A DNA stretch of 64,000 bases from Chthoniobacter flavus Ellin428 (GTDB taxonomy: Bacteria; Verrucomicrobiota; Verrucomicrobiia; Chthoniobacterales; Chthoniobacteraceae), in contig NZ_ABVL01000001.1 in the NCBI RefSeq assembly GCF_000173075.1, positions 310,001 to 374,000 of the forward strand. Reading direction: 5' to 3'. The notes under the pieces were generated by a model, which saw only the letters and a program-made list of their open reading frames with translations, was not told the DNA's origin and ran no database searches. Position 1 is the first letter of the stretch. Each line of letters starts with the position of its first letter. The translations under genes and the position numbers were made by a program. This document shows, piece after piece, positions 35,323 through 44,500 of this stretch.

Positions 35323-36519
35323 ATGCTCTCTCTCGCCGAAGCCCGTTCCATCATCGAGCAACACGTCCAACCGCTCGAGCCACAGGCGGTCCCGCTCGCC
35401 GCGGCGCGTGGCCGGGTGCTGCGCGAGGATGCGCTCGCGCCGGATGATCTGCCGGCCTTCGACCGTTCGGCGATGGATGGCTATGCGATCGATGCGAAGG
35501 ACGCGTCGCCGAAGTTTCGCGTGGTCATGGAAGTTCAGGCCGGCCAGGTACCGACGCGGCGTCTTCATCCCGGCGAATGCGCGCGCATTTTTACCGGTGC
35601 GCCGATTCCCGAAGGTGCCTCACAAGTCATCATGCAGGAAGACGTGGAGCGTGATGGCGAATGGATGACCGTGCGCGAACGGGACACGAAAATGTGGATT
35701 CGCTATCGCGGCGAAGACGCGCGCAAAGGTGAACTACTCCTCGCCGCCGGAGCGCGCTTGCAGGCGGGGGAACTTTCCCTGCTTGCCCAACTCGGCATGG
35801 TGCGACCGCGCGTCGGTCGCGCACCGCGGGTCCTCCATTTTGCGACGGGTAACGAGATCGTCGACCCGTCGCTGACGCCTGCCCATGGGCAAATTCGCGA
35901 TTCCAATTCCACGCTCATCGCTGCCTTGTTGGCCGATGCCGGTGTACAATTGATGGCCCAAAACCGTTGCGGCGATGATCTCGACGATCTCGTCGGCGCC
36001 ATCCGGCAGCACACGGCGGAGAGTTGGGATTGCCTGCTCATCTCCGGTGGTGCAAGCGTGGGGGACTACGACTTCGGCGCGCGGGCGTTGCGAGAACTTG
36101 GCTTCACCATCCACTTCCCGCAGATGAATATCCGCCCGGGAAAACCGCTCATCTTCGCCACGCGTGAACGGCAGATTGCGTTCGTCATTCCCGGCAATCC
36201 CGTCTCGCATTTCGTCACCTTTCAAAGCGCCATTCGCCTGGCCCTGGAGCGAATCGAAGGGGCGCTGTCGGCGTGGAAATCGGCGAAGATCGAGTTGGCG
36301 GCCGACCTGCTCGCCAAGCCCAACGAGCGCGAGACATTATGGCCGGTGCATGTCGGCGTGCAGGACGGCGCGTTGCGCGCCACACCGCTGGCCTGGCAGA
36401 GTTCCGGCGATCTGCGCGGATTGCTGGGAGCGAATGCGCTCGTGCCAATCGCGCCCGGAACCACCGGCGCGAAAAGGGGTGCGCTGGTTGATTGTGTGTT
36501 GCTGGGACCGCTGGCTTGA
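35323..36519 (+). CDS. moeA: Molybdopterin molybdenumtransferase MoeA
   Basis: 398 residues from ATG 35323; the upstream frame is repeat DNA. Family marks: LSLAEARSIIEQHV start, DDLPAFDRSAMDGYAI near residue 43, GECARIFTGAPIP near 85, TGNEIVD near 180, the MoCF-type ISGGASVGDYDF near 240 and FVIPGNPVSHF near 287. It inserts molybdate into adenylated molybdopterin. No moaA, moaB or moaC is seen in the window, so cofactor genes are split elsewhere. Confidence 0.93.
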   Translation: MLSLAEARSIIEQHVQPLEPQAVPLAAARGRVLREDALAPDDLPAFDRSAMDGYAIDAKDASPKFRVVMEVQAGQVPTRRLHPGECARIFTGAPIPEGASQVIMQEDVERDGEWMTVRERDTKMWIRYRGEDARKGELLLAAGARLQAGELSLLAQLGMVRPRVGRAPRVLHFATGNEIVDPSLTPAHGQIRDSNSTLIAALLADAGVQLMAQNRCGDDLDDLVGAIRQHTAESWDCLLISGGASVGDYDFGARALRELGFTIHFPQMNIRPGKPLIFATRERQIAFVIPGNPVSHFVTFQSAIRLALERIEGALSAWKSAKIELAADLLAKPNERETLWPVHVGVQDGALRATPLAWQSSGDLRGLLGANALVPIAPGTTGAKRGALVDCVLLGPLA

Positions 36520-36529
36520 CCGTGCGAAT

Positions 36530-37342
36530 CTATAGACCGGGCTTGAGCGCGCGGGTGGCGATATAAGTCGGCGCATAGCGATTGAGCGGAGTGGCGTCGT
36601 CATCCCATTTGTCCTCGTAGAATCCCGTGAGGGTAAAACCGGCGGCCAGTTGCCCGCCGATCTGCGCATCGAGTGAATGGCTGAACTCAGTGGCCATTCC
36701 GCTTTTGAGCCACCTTTCGCGGGCCATTGGATCAGGATTCGTGAGGTCGGAAAAGGGCAGCGGGTATTTCACGACCAACTGACCAGTGGCTCGTGCCTCG
36801 TCGTGGTCGAAGAGGTGAAAAATCGGGTTCATGAAGCCGGCGAGAAGGACACCGCCTCGGCGAAGGACGCGAAAACATTCGCGCCACACCGGTCGCACGT
36901 CTTCGGCAAAAACATTCGACACGGGATGAAAGATGAGGTCGAAGCTGGCGTCGATCAGGGGCGATAAGTCCGCCATGTTGCCGCGAATGCAGGTAATTGG
37001 CAGGCCATCGCGCTCGGCCACGATCCGGTCTTTGGCCAACTGTTCGTCAGAGAGATCGAAGCTCGTCACGCGAGCGCCCGCGGCCGCGAGGACGGGAGAT
37101 TGCTGGCCACCGCCGGAGGCTAGGCAAAGCACGTCACGCTCGCGCAGTTCACCCAACCAGTCACGCGGTACCGGGATATTCGGGGTGAGGATGACTGACC
37201 AATCGCCGGAGCGCGCGCGTTGGATGGTCTCGCGATCAACTGGCATGCACCAACGACTGGTGCTACCGCGCGATTCCTGGTTCCAGTCTGCGCGGCTCCG
37301 CTCAAGGACGTCGAAGGGTAATGGATCTGGCTGCGGGTTCAT
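36530..37342 (-). CDS. SAM-dependent methyltransferase
   Basis: 270 residues of the class I methyltransferase fold: VLCLASGGGQQSPVLAAAGA near residue 72 is motif I, VTSFDLSDEQL the acidic strand-2 end, DLIFHPVSNVF near 132 and FRVLRRGGVLLAGFMNP the strand-5 region. Substrate not readable. It is tail-to-tail with moeA (10-base gap). No partner gene nearby suggests a pathway. Confidence 0.85.
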   Translation of the reverse strand: MNPQPDPLPFDVLERSRADWNQESRGSTSRWCMPVDRETIQRARSGDWSVILTPNIPVPRDWLGELRERDVLCLASGGGQQSPVLAAAGARVTSFDLSDEQLAKDRIVAERDGLPITCIRGNMADLSPLIDASFDLIFHPVSNVFAEDVRPVWRECFRVLRRGGVLLAGFMNPIFHLFDHDEARATGQLVVKYPLPFSDLTNPDPMARERWLKSGMATEFSHSLDAQIGGQLAAGFTLTGFYEDKWDDDATPLNRYAPTYIATRALKPGL

Positions 37343-37459
37343 GAGAATCGGCCGGGGGCAGCTCTTCGCCGTATTGATTAGGTCGCGTCCGTGGCAAGCG
37401 CAAGCCGGCGCGCGCGCTGATTTTCACCCGCGGTTGGCATTGACGACAAATTTCACGCT

Positions 37460-37485
37460 GCGTTATATGTGCTCTCATATAACGC
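37460..37485 (+). promoter_or_regulatory. Palindrome abutting the start codon of the first PEP-CTERM gene
   Basis: GCGTTATATG (37460-37469) and CATATAACGC (37476-37485) are perfect 10-base arms with a TGCTCT spacer. The ATG follows immediately at 37486. The second PEP-CTERM gene has the same outer core CGTTATAT...ATATAACG two bases from its ATG (38290-38313). It may be an operator or an RNA hairpin covering the ribosome-binding site; no Shine-Dalgarno sequence is visible. Confidence 0.65.
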
Positions 37486-38244
37486 ATGAATTCTTTTCGC
37501 GCTTTTCCCGGCATCGCCCTATCGGTTGCTGCATTGGTGCGCGTGGCTGCCGCGGCTTCCGTGACGCTAAATCCGATTCACGACACGTTCGTTTCCTCGG
37601 CTAATGCGTCGTCCAACTACGGCGCCGCCGGAGCGCTGTTGATCGACGCCAGCGGATTGCCGAAGGGGGAGTTCGATTCGTTGCTCCAATTCGACCTTTC
37701 CAGTGCCAGGTCTTCTTTCGACGTCACCTTCGGCGCTGGGCAATGGACGATCTCGTCGATCACGCTCCAGCTTTTTAACACCAACCCGAATAACGGGCTT
37801 TTCAACAGCGCAGCCGCCGGACAATTCACACTCAATTGGATGCAAAACGATTCCTGGCAGGAGGGCACGGGTACGCCGGCCACGCCGACGACGGATGGCA
37901 TCACCTACAGCACGCTGCCGAGTTTTCGCAGCGGGGCGGATGAATCGCTCGGCACGTATTCTTTCAACGGCGCCACCACGGGCAACAACACGTGGACGCT
38001 CGGATTGACGAACCAATTTTTGGCCGATGCCACCGCGGGCAATGTGGTGAGTCTGCTCGGCCTGCCATCCGGTTCCGTCGTGTCCTATACCACGAACTCC
38101 GAAAACTTTTCGACGCCCGCCAGCCGTCCGGTGTTGACGGTGACCGCCCAGTCCGTGCCGGAGCCGGCAGCCATCGGCTTTCTGGCGATCGGTGCGATGA
38201 CCGCCCTGGCGCGGCGCCGGCGCGCGGTCGCGGCGCGTCCTTAA
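37486..38244 (+). CDS. PEP-CTERM-sorted DNRLRE-type repeat-less secreted protein
   Basis: 252 residues. Signal peptide (SVAALVRVAAAAS), a jelly-roll DNRLRE-like body (LNPIHDTFVSSANASSNYG, LLQFDLSSARSSF, a WMQNDSWQEGTGTP segment, NFSTPASRPVLTVTA), and a C-terminal sorting tail VPEPAAIGFLAIGAMTALARRRR: PEP motif, membrane helix, basic end. Such proteins are cut by an exosortase and released or anchored in the envelope or exopolysaccharide. No exosortase gene is in the window. The paralogous gene follows at 38315. Confidence 0.85.
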   Translation: MNSFRAFPGIALSVAALVRVAAAASVTLNPIHDTFVSSANASSNYGAAGALLIDASGLPKGEFDSLLQFDLSSARSSFDVTFGAGQWTISSITLQLFNTNPNNGLFNSAAAGQFTLNWMQNDSWQEGTGTPATPTTDGITYSTLPSFRSGADESLGTYSFNGATTGNNTWTLGLTNQFLADATAGNVVSLLGLPSGSVVSYTTNSENFSTPASRPVLTVTAQSVPEPAAIGFLAIGAMTALARRRRAVAARP

Positions 38245-38289
38245 TGTACCGCCAGGAGCCAACCTGGGTATTTCGTGCTTGCGATTGAG

Positions 38290-38313
38290 CGTTATATCCA
38301 ATCGGATATAACG
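38290..38313 (+). promoter_or_regulatory. Palindrome abutting the start codon of the second PEP-CTERM gene
   Basis: CGTTATATCC (38290-38299) and GGATATAACG (38304-38313) are perfect 10-base arms around AATC. The ATG lies at 38315. The outer 8 bases of each arm are identical to the palindrome at 37460-37485, and the total CGTTATAT-8-ATATAACG spacing is the same, while the centre differs. The conservation of outer bases with a changed centre fits a protein-binding site. Confidence 0.65.
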
Positions 38314-38314
38314 A

Positions 38315-39112
38315 ATGAAATGGACGCCCTTGCTTGCTCTTGTTGCCTTTTGCGCGGCCTCCGTGCGTGCTGATGTCGTGACGATCGGCGCAGCGCATGA
38401 CACTACGATTTTTCAAAACAATGTGAACAACGCCGCGGGCGGTGGCCCAGGCATTTTTGCCGGCACCAATGGAGCGATTTCGCCACGGCGGGGACTCATG
38501 TCGTTTGACCTGAGCAGCATCCCGGCGGGCGCGACGATTACCAATGTGCAATTGACGCTGACCGTCGGCCAGATCGCCGGGTCGGGTGGCAGTGGCGGCA
38601 TGAGCACGGAAACCATCGGCCTCTTTGAAATCACGCGCCCGTGGGGAGAAGGAACCGCGGAGAGCGGTGCGACCTCGATGGGAGGCACGGGACAAGGCGC
38701 TGCGGCGGCGAACGGCGATGCGACTTGGAACCAATCCGCTTTTGGCCAGACATCGTGGACGAACCCCGGCGGCGATTTCGTGAGCACGGCGAGCGCCTCG
38801 TTGACGTTGACCAACGCTCAGCCGGGCCTGAGCTTCACGTGGCTTTCGACTTCGCAACTCGTCTCCGACGTGCAGGGCTGGCTCGATACCCCATCGACGA
38901 ACGACGGCTGGGAACTCATCAACGCCGATGAAAAGGACGGAACGACTTTCGACGCATTTTACACTCGCGAAGCAGCGGAAGCAGGCGCCACGTCCGGCGA
39001 ATTGCCCTCGTTGCAAGTGACCTTCACCGTGCCCGAACCGACGACCGGAGCGCTAATGACCTTTGCCCTGCTTGGAATGGTGTCTGCACGTCGATCGCGC
39101 CGCCGGCCATGA
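38315..39112 (+). CDS. PEP-CTERM-sorted DNRLRE-type secreted protein
   Basis: 265 residues and a diverged paralogue of the preceding gene product. Signal peptide (LLALVAFCAASVRAD), body beginning VVTIGAAHDTTIFQNN, ISPRRGLMSFDLSSIPAGATIT near 53, GGDFVSTASASLTLTNAQPG, and the sorting tail VPEPTTGALMTFALLGMVSARRSRRRP. Its stop overlaps the start of the next frame (ATGA). The pair may be co-regulated by the start-codon palindromes. Confidence 0.85.
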   Translation: MKWTPLLALVAFCAASVRADVVTIGAAHDTTIFQNNVNNAAGGGPGIFAGTNGAISPRRGLMSFDLSSIPAGATITNVQLTLTVGQIAGSGGSGGMSTETIGLFEITRPWGEGTAESGATSMGGTGQGAAAANGDATWNQSAFGQTSWTNPGGDFVSTASASLTLTNAQPGLSFTWLSTSQLVSDVQGWLDTPSTNDGWELINADEKDGTTFDAFYTREAAEAGATSGELPSLQVTFTVPEPTTGALMTFALLGMVSARRSRRRP

Positions 39113-40050
39113 TTCCGCTCGGCATGCTACTCCGGAGAGTTCATTGGGAGACCGTGAAACCCGTGAAGTTCGAGTTGCTGCTCCTCCTGGCCGTCGTTTG
39201 CGCGGTCTCTGCCCGGGCGGATGTCATCACCCTGCCGGCGAGCAAGGATGCCTCGATCGTGAAAGGGAATCCGGACAACAACAACGGCGGCGGCCCGTGC
39301 TTTTTTTCCGGCACGGATGGAAACTCTTCGCCGCACCGCGCGCTGATTGCCTGGCAAAACCGAGCCATCACCGCTTTTACGTTGATCGAGTTGCTGATTG
39401 TCATCGCGATCATCGCCATCCTGGCGGGCATCGTGATGGGTGTGCTCGGTCCGGTGAGCGCCGCGCGTGATCAAACGCGCAGCGCTTCGAATATGCGCCA
39501 GTGGGGCGTGGCGCTCGCCGCCTACGCGAATGACAACGACGGCTACATCCCGCGGCGTGGGCAGGGCGTGCAGCCGGTCATGCAGCTCAACCGGCCGGAG
39601 GATTGGTTCAACGCGCTGCCGCCGTATCTCGGCCTGCAGGCCTACGGCGATCTGGTCGCCGCCGGGAAGCGTCCGCACGCGGGTGACAACTCGATCTTCG
39701 TGCGACCCGGGGCGAAGGATCCCGGCGGCACAGCCTTCCTGAGTTACGGGATGAACATGAATCTCTCGCCTTGGGATTTGACGCAGGCGACGAAGCTGAA
39801 CCTGGTCTCGCAGCCTTCGCTGGTCGTTTTTCTCGCGGAGACCCCCGGTCAGTATGCGAGCACTTATCCCTCGAAGCGGGCTTACAGCTGCCAGGCGCCC
39901 TATCGCAACCAAGGCAACATCCTGTTCCTCGATGGCCACGTCAGCGCGTATTCCGCGACCTATATCGGCGTCAATAAAGGGGATCCCCACCGGCCGGATA
40001 TTTCCTGGCTCACTGGCACGGCAAGCGACGCGCAGGCGGGGCAGTATTAA
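39109..40050 (+). CDS. Chimeric protein: truncated DNRLRE N-terminus joined to a type-II-pseudopilin-like protein
   Basis: 313 residues. Residues ~20-82 match the start of the 38315 protein (signal peptide LLLLLAVVCAVSARAD, then ITLPASKDASIVKGN, NNNGGGPCFFSGTDGNSSPHRALIA). From ~86 the text switches to a prepilin: AFTLIELLIVIAIIAILAG, then RSASNMRQWGVALAAYANDNDG and the typical C-terminal FLDGHVSAYSAT. No start codon lies close before the prepilin helix, so it can be translated only as a fusion. A GTG near 39163 may be the true start. Two N-terminal export signals in one protein make normal pilin sorting doubtful; an ancestral deletion that fused two genes is likely. Confidence 0.75.
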   Translation: MIPLGMLLRRVHWETVKPVKFELLLLLAVVCAVSARADVITLPASKDASIVKGNPDNNNGGGPCFFSGTDGNSSPHRALIAWQNRAITAFTLIELLIVIAIIAILAGIVMGVLGPVSAARDQTRSASNMRQWGVALAAYANDNDGYIPRRGQGVQPVMQLNRPEDWFNALPPYLGLQAYGDLVAAGKRPHAGDNSIFVRPGAKDPGGTAFLSYGMNMNLSPWDLTQATKLNLVSQPSLVVFLAETPGQYASTYPSKRAYSCQAPYRNQGNILFLDGHVSAYSATYIGVNKGDPHRPDISWLTGTASDAQAGQY

Positions 40051-40075
40051 GAACGAACATCCAACACAACATCCC

Positions 40076-40954
40076 ATGATTGCTTCTCGACGCGCTTTTC
40101 TCGGTTCCGTGCTCCTCACTTCGGCGGCTTCGATATGGACTCCGTTGTTGTTTGCCGAAGAGCGCCCGCCCATTCGGGTGGCGGCGATCGGGGGGATGAC
40201 CATGACCGGGATGTGGCAGGAGCTTGCCACCAAATTTGAAGCGGACACGGGCTGGAAAACGCTGCTCGTGATCACGGGACCGAAGGATGTGCTTTCCGCC
40301 CCGTTCAAGCGCGGGGAGATCGATCTGCTCACCATGCACAGCGCAGACAAGACGACGGATCTGGTGGCCGATGGCTATGGCGTGAATCTGCGCCCGTGGG
40401 CGCGCAACGAACACACGATCGTCGGGCCGCCGAGCGATCCGGCCGGAATCCGCGGGATGAAGGATGGCGCGGCCGCGTTAAAGAAAATCGCCGCGGCCCA
40501 TGCACCGTTCGTCGATTTCTACGGGCCGGGCAGCCGGGAGATCACCCACAAACTTTGGCAGCGCGCGGGACTCAAGCCCGAGGGCGACTGGCTGCTGAAA
40601 GATGAAAGTGATTTGCCGGAAAACATCGTGGCCTTTGCGGAAAAGAAGCAGGCCTACGTGGTCGTCGGGCGCCTTCCGATCACCTATGGCAAAATGGCGC
40701 TGGGCAAGATGGAAGTGCTCGTGCAGGGCGATCCCGAAATGCGCCGGACTTATGTGGTCGTCGAGGTCAATCCGCAGAAGTTCCCGCAGGCGAACGCCGC
40801 TGGAGCGCGAGTTCTGGCCGATTGGCTGACTGGTGATCCTGGGCAGAAATTTCTCCTCGATTATGGACGCAAAGCGCCCGGTGGCATTCCGCTGTATCAC
40901 CCCATTCACGTGCCGGGTGAGGAAGAGGGTGTGAAGGGGATCAGTAATCAGTAA
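40076..40954 (+). CDS. Periplasmic substrate-binding protein, tungstate/molybdate (TupA-like) type
   Basis: 292 residues from ATG 40076 (MIASRRAFLGSVLLTSAASIW), a Tat-like/Sec signal. Body shows the PBP-like II fold: AAIGGMTMTGMWQELATKFEAD, GEIDLLTMHSADKTTDLVADG, RNEHTIVGPPSDPAGI, DFYGPGSREITHKLW, AYVVVGRLPITYGKM. This is the layout of TupA/WtpA-type oxyanion binding proteins. No ABC permease or ATPase is adjacent, so the partner is elsewhere or it works with another system. It is convergent with a ModE-like regulator, and Moco genes lie nearby, which fits molybdate or tungstate. Its last residues (GISNQ) enter the adjoining repeat. Confidence 0.8.
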   Translation: MIASRRAFLGSVLLTSAASIWTPLLFAEERPPIRVAAIGGMTMTGMWQELATKFEADTGWKTLLVITGPKDVLSAPFKRGEIDLLTMHSADKTTDLVADGYGVNLRPWARNEHTIVGPPSDPAGIRGMKDGAAALKKIAAAHAPFVDFYGPGSREITHKLWQRAGLKPEGDWLLKDESDLPENIVAFAEKKQAYVVVGRLPITYGKMALGKMEVLVQGDPEMRRTYVVVEVNPQKFPQANAAGARVLADWLTGDPGQKFLLDYGRKAPGGIPLYHPIHVPGEEEGVKGISNQ

Positions 40955-41014
40955 TCAGTGGCGCGGGGCTTCTTCCTTACTGATTACTAAATACTGATCA
41001 CTGATTACTTTTTC
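40940..41014. terminator. ATCAGTAATCAGT-word inverted repeat with T-run
   Basis: ATCAGTAATCAGTAATCAGTG (40940-40960) pairs with CTTACTGATTACTAAATACTGATCACTGATTAC (40976-41008), then TTTTT follows. It lies between convergent genes, so it could terminate the binding-protein gene and, in the other direction, the regulator. It is also one of the short-word repeats of this window. Confidence 0.65.
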
Positions 41015-41027
41015 CCGTCCGCCCACG

Positions 41028-41378
41028 CTAGGCGCGCAGCAGCTTCCGCAGGCGCAGCCATGAGGGGCGCGCGGCTTTTTCCGTTGCGTCGGCCATGGCT
41101 TGATATTCCGCCAGCACTTTGCGGCCGAGTTCGGTGACGTGCGTGCCGCCGCCCTGCTTGCCGCCGCGGGCCAGCTCCACGAGCGGCTGCGCGAATTGTT
41201 CGTTCATGGTCCGCGCCAGCGACAGAGCCTTGACGTAGGACATCTTCATCAGGGAGGCCGTGCGGTTAAGGCTGCCGGTCGCGAGCAGCGATTCCAGTAA
41301 CTGCGCTTTGCCAGGTCCGAAGGCGATCTGCTCGTCATTCATGATGCGGACGCGGACTTTCAGGGTGGGCTCGGTCAT
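41028..41378 (-). CDS. ModE-type winged-helix regulator, DNA-binding domain only
   Basis: 116 residues. The LysR/ModE-type helix-turn-helix reads FGPGKAQLLESLLATGSLNRTASLMKMSYVKALSLARTMNEQF (in pieces), with the ModE-like ARGGKQGGGTHVTELGRKVLAEYQAM following. The C-terminal molybdate-binding TOBE domains of E. coli ModE are absent, as in many short ModE-like proteins. It likely represses a molybdate or tungstate uptake or cofactor gene. Convergent with the TupA-like gene and divergent from the AAA-TPR-phosphatase gene. Confidence 0.85.
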   Translation of the reverse strand: MTEPTLKVRVRIMNDEQIAFGPGKAQLLESLLATGSLNRTASLMKMSYVKALSLARTMNEQFAQPLVELARGGKQGGGTHVTELGRKVLAEYQAMADATEKAARPSWLRLRKLLRA

Positions 41379-41512
41379 GCGGTTGTCGCCACCTGCATAC
41401 GGCCAGCCAGCGCCACTGTCACGCCAAAGGCGCGCGGCATCCCCTGACGCTCTCGCGCGGATATGGATGTTGCAAAGTCACATCCAGAGTGCACGCTGGC
41501 ACAGCGGAACCC

Positions 41513-44500
41513 ATGAAATCGGACGATGTCGCCGAACCGAGCAGCCCGCAGCAACGGGTCAGGGAACTTGATACCTTTGAGCCTCGTCCCACGCACGCCT
41601 TCGATCCGCCCCCGGCGCTCACGCCGCTCACCGGCCGGGATACCGAAGTGAGCCTGCTGCGCGACCGCTGGGAACAGGCCGAGGAGGGGATGGGCCAGGT
41701 GGTGCTCCTGGTGGGCGAAGCGGGATTGGGTAAGTCGCGTCTCGTGCGCACCGTCGAAGACATTGCCCGGAGTTCAGCGGCGGAAAGTGCCGCCGCGAGT
41801 TCGGCCTCGAGCGTCGTCGAGTGGCGTTGCGAGCAACGTTTTCAAAACACCGGCTTGTACCCGGCGGCCCAGTATTTCGCCCGGGCGCTGGGGTTTGCGC
41901 GGGATGAATCGACATCGGCGCGATTTGATCGCCTGGCGCGGTATCTCGAGGAGTACGACCTCGTCCGTCCGGAAATCGTCGCGCTTTTTGCCAAGCTGCT
42001 TTTCCTGCCCGCGGACGAGCGCTATCCCTCCCCAGGTTTGCCCGCCATTCGCGAACGGGAGGAAATGTTTCGCGCTTTGCGGCACTGGCTGCGCGCTTGC
42101 GCGGCACGGCAGCCGATCCTGTTTGTGATCGAGGACCTGCACTGGATCGATGCTTCCACGCTCGAGTTTCTCGGCGAATTCATCGCCGAAGGGTTGCATG
42201 ATCGCATCCTGACGTTGCTGACGTTTCGTCCCGAATTCAAGACGCCCTGGCCGGCGATGGCGCACCAGACCAGCCTCGCGCTGAATCGCCTCACCCGGCG
42301 ACAGGTAGCGGCTTTGGTGCGCAACGAGGCCGGCCGGCCGGTGCCGGAGTCGCTGGTGACTCAAGTCTACGAGCGCACCGGCGGCGTGCCGCTGTTGGTC
42401 GAGGAATTCAGCCGCATGATTCGCGAGTCTGCGCAGACGGCATCTCCGGACGGAAAAACAAACCGCGGCGCGGCCGGCGCGCGTGAAATGCCCGCGACTT
42501 TGCAGGAGCTCGTCATGGGGCGGCTGGATCTGATGTCGAGCAACTGCGAGGTCGCCCAACTGGCGGCGACCTTGGGCCGGGAGTTTCATTACGAAATGCT
42601 CGCCGCGGTCAGTTCGGTGGATGAGCTCACGCTCCAGGCGGAATTGGACAAACTGGCGGGCGCGGAAATTCTCTACGTGAAGGGGCAGCCGCCGCGCTGC
42701 GCGTATCAATTCAAACACGCGCTACTGGAGGAAGCCCTGCGCTCCGCGCTCGACGAGACGAAGCGCCAGCAATTTCACCGCCAGGTGGCCGAGGTCATGG
42801 AGAGCCAGTTTCCGCGATCCGCCGAGGAGCAGCCGGAATTGATCGCGCTGCATTTCACCGAGGCGGGATTGATGGAGAAGGCGGTTAACTACTGGCTGAA
42901 AGCGGGTCTCCGGGCGCGCGAGCAGTTTGCCAATGTGGAAGCGATCGCGCATTTCACACGCGGCCGGGAACTGCTGGCCACGCTGGAGCCTGCGCCGCGG
43001 CGCGACGCGCTGGAGCTGGCGCTGCTGGGGCCACTTGGCACCGCTTACATTGCCGCTCGCGGGTATGCGGCGCCGGAGGTGGGACCGGTCTTTCATCGGG
43101 CGCGCGAGTTATGCGAGCTGGTGGGGGATACGCCGCAGATTTTTACCATGCTGCGCGGGCATTTTGCCTTTCACCTCGTGCGGGGCGATTTTCGGCTGTG
43201 CACCCAGCTCGCGGCTGATGCGGTGGCGTTTGCGGAGCGGATCGGCGATCCCGGATTGCTGATGGAGGCGCTTTTTCTGCGCGGGCTCACCCTGCTCTAT
43301 CGTGGGGATTTTGCCGGGGCGCGGGATTGCTGTGCGCAGGCGCTCGATAAGTACGATGATCGTGAGCGCACGGCGTTTTGGGCGGCGCTCACGGGGGAAG
43401 ATGGCGGCGTGATTCATCGCTGCTACCTGGCGCTCGCCATGTGGCATCTCGGCGAGGCGGAGCAGGCGTTGCGCATGAACCGGGAGGCGCGCGATCTCGC
43501 GGCCACGCTGAATCAGCCCTTTAGCGTCGAATATGCCTGGCACCACACCGGTTGGTTGCATCAGCACTGCCGCCTCGGAGGGAAAACGCATGATGCCGGT
43601 GAGGAGCAGCGGCGCATCGCGATCGAGCAGGGTTTCCTTTTCTGGCAGGCCTCGGGCACGCTTTACTCCGCGGCAGGGCTGCTGCTCCTGGGACGCACCG
43701 AGGTGGGGCTGCGTCAATTTCGTGAAGGTCTCGACGCTTACCGCGCCACCGGTGCAGGGCTGGGGCTTTCCTACTATCTTGGCATTCTCGGCGAGGCGTT
43801 GACGCGTGCGAGTCGCTTTTCGGAAGCGCAGCAGGCGCTGCAGGAGGCCCTTGCGTTGGTGGAGAAAAATGACGAGCGTTTTCAGGAGGCCGAGTTGCAT
43901 CGGCTGCAGGGCGAATTGCTGCTGGCCGAGGCGGATGACCAGGCGCCGGCGGAGCGCTGTTTCCGCCGGGCCATCGAAATCGCGCGCGCCCAGCGAAGTC
44001 GTGCGTGGGAACTCCGGGCCAGAATGAGTCTTGCCCGGTTGCGTCAGCGGCAGGGCCGCAGTGAGGAAGCCTTCCGCGCGCTCACTGCTCTTTTTAGCGG
44101 GTTTACCGAGGGCTTTGAGATGCCTGATATGGTCGACGCCGCGGCGCTGCTCAAGGAGTTGGGCAACGAACGGATGCGGGCGGAATTGGAGGGAGGTGTT
44201 AAATATGTGCTCGGCTGCATTCCTCCGCCGCTGCGGGGAGCGGTCTCGGTAGACTGGCGCTACATCCCGTCGTCCACGCTCGGCGGCGACACGCTGGGCT
44301 TCCACTGGCTCGATCCGGATCATCTCGCGCTCTATCTCATCGACGTCACGGGACATGGCCTCGACTCGGCGATGCTCTCGGTCACGATGCACAATGTGAT
44401 TCGCGCCGGTTCATTGCGTGGTGCGGATATGAAACGACCTGAGCAGGTGTTGGCGAAGCTCAACGAGACCTTCCAGGGGGCGCAGCATGGGTACAAGTTC

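Noticed and set aside
37486..39112. An exosortase or EpsH-type gene expected near the PEP-CTERM genes
   Set aside because: No multi-span protein with exosortase Cys/Arg/His motifs was found in the window.
41489..41512. GTG start at 41489 for the AAA-TPR-phosphatase gene
   Set aside because: Possible, but ATG 41513 follows closely and the extra eight residues add nothing conserved.
43109..44392. 427-residue minus frame opposite the AAA-TPR-phosphatase gene
   Set aside because: No motif, shadow composition, and it contradicts the clear TPR and SpoIIE text on the plus strand.
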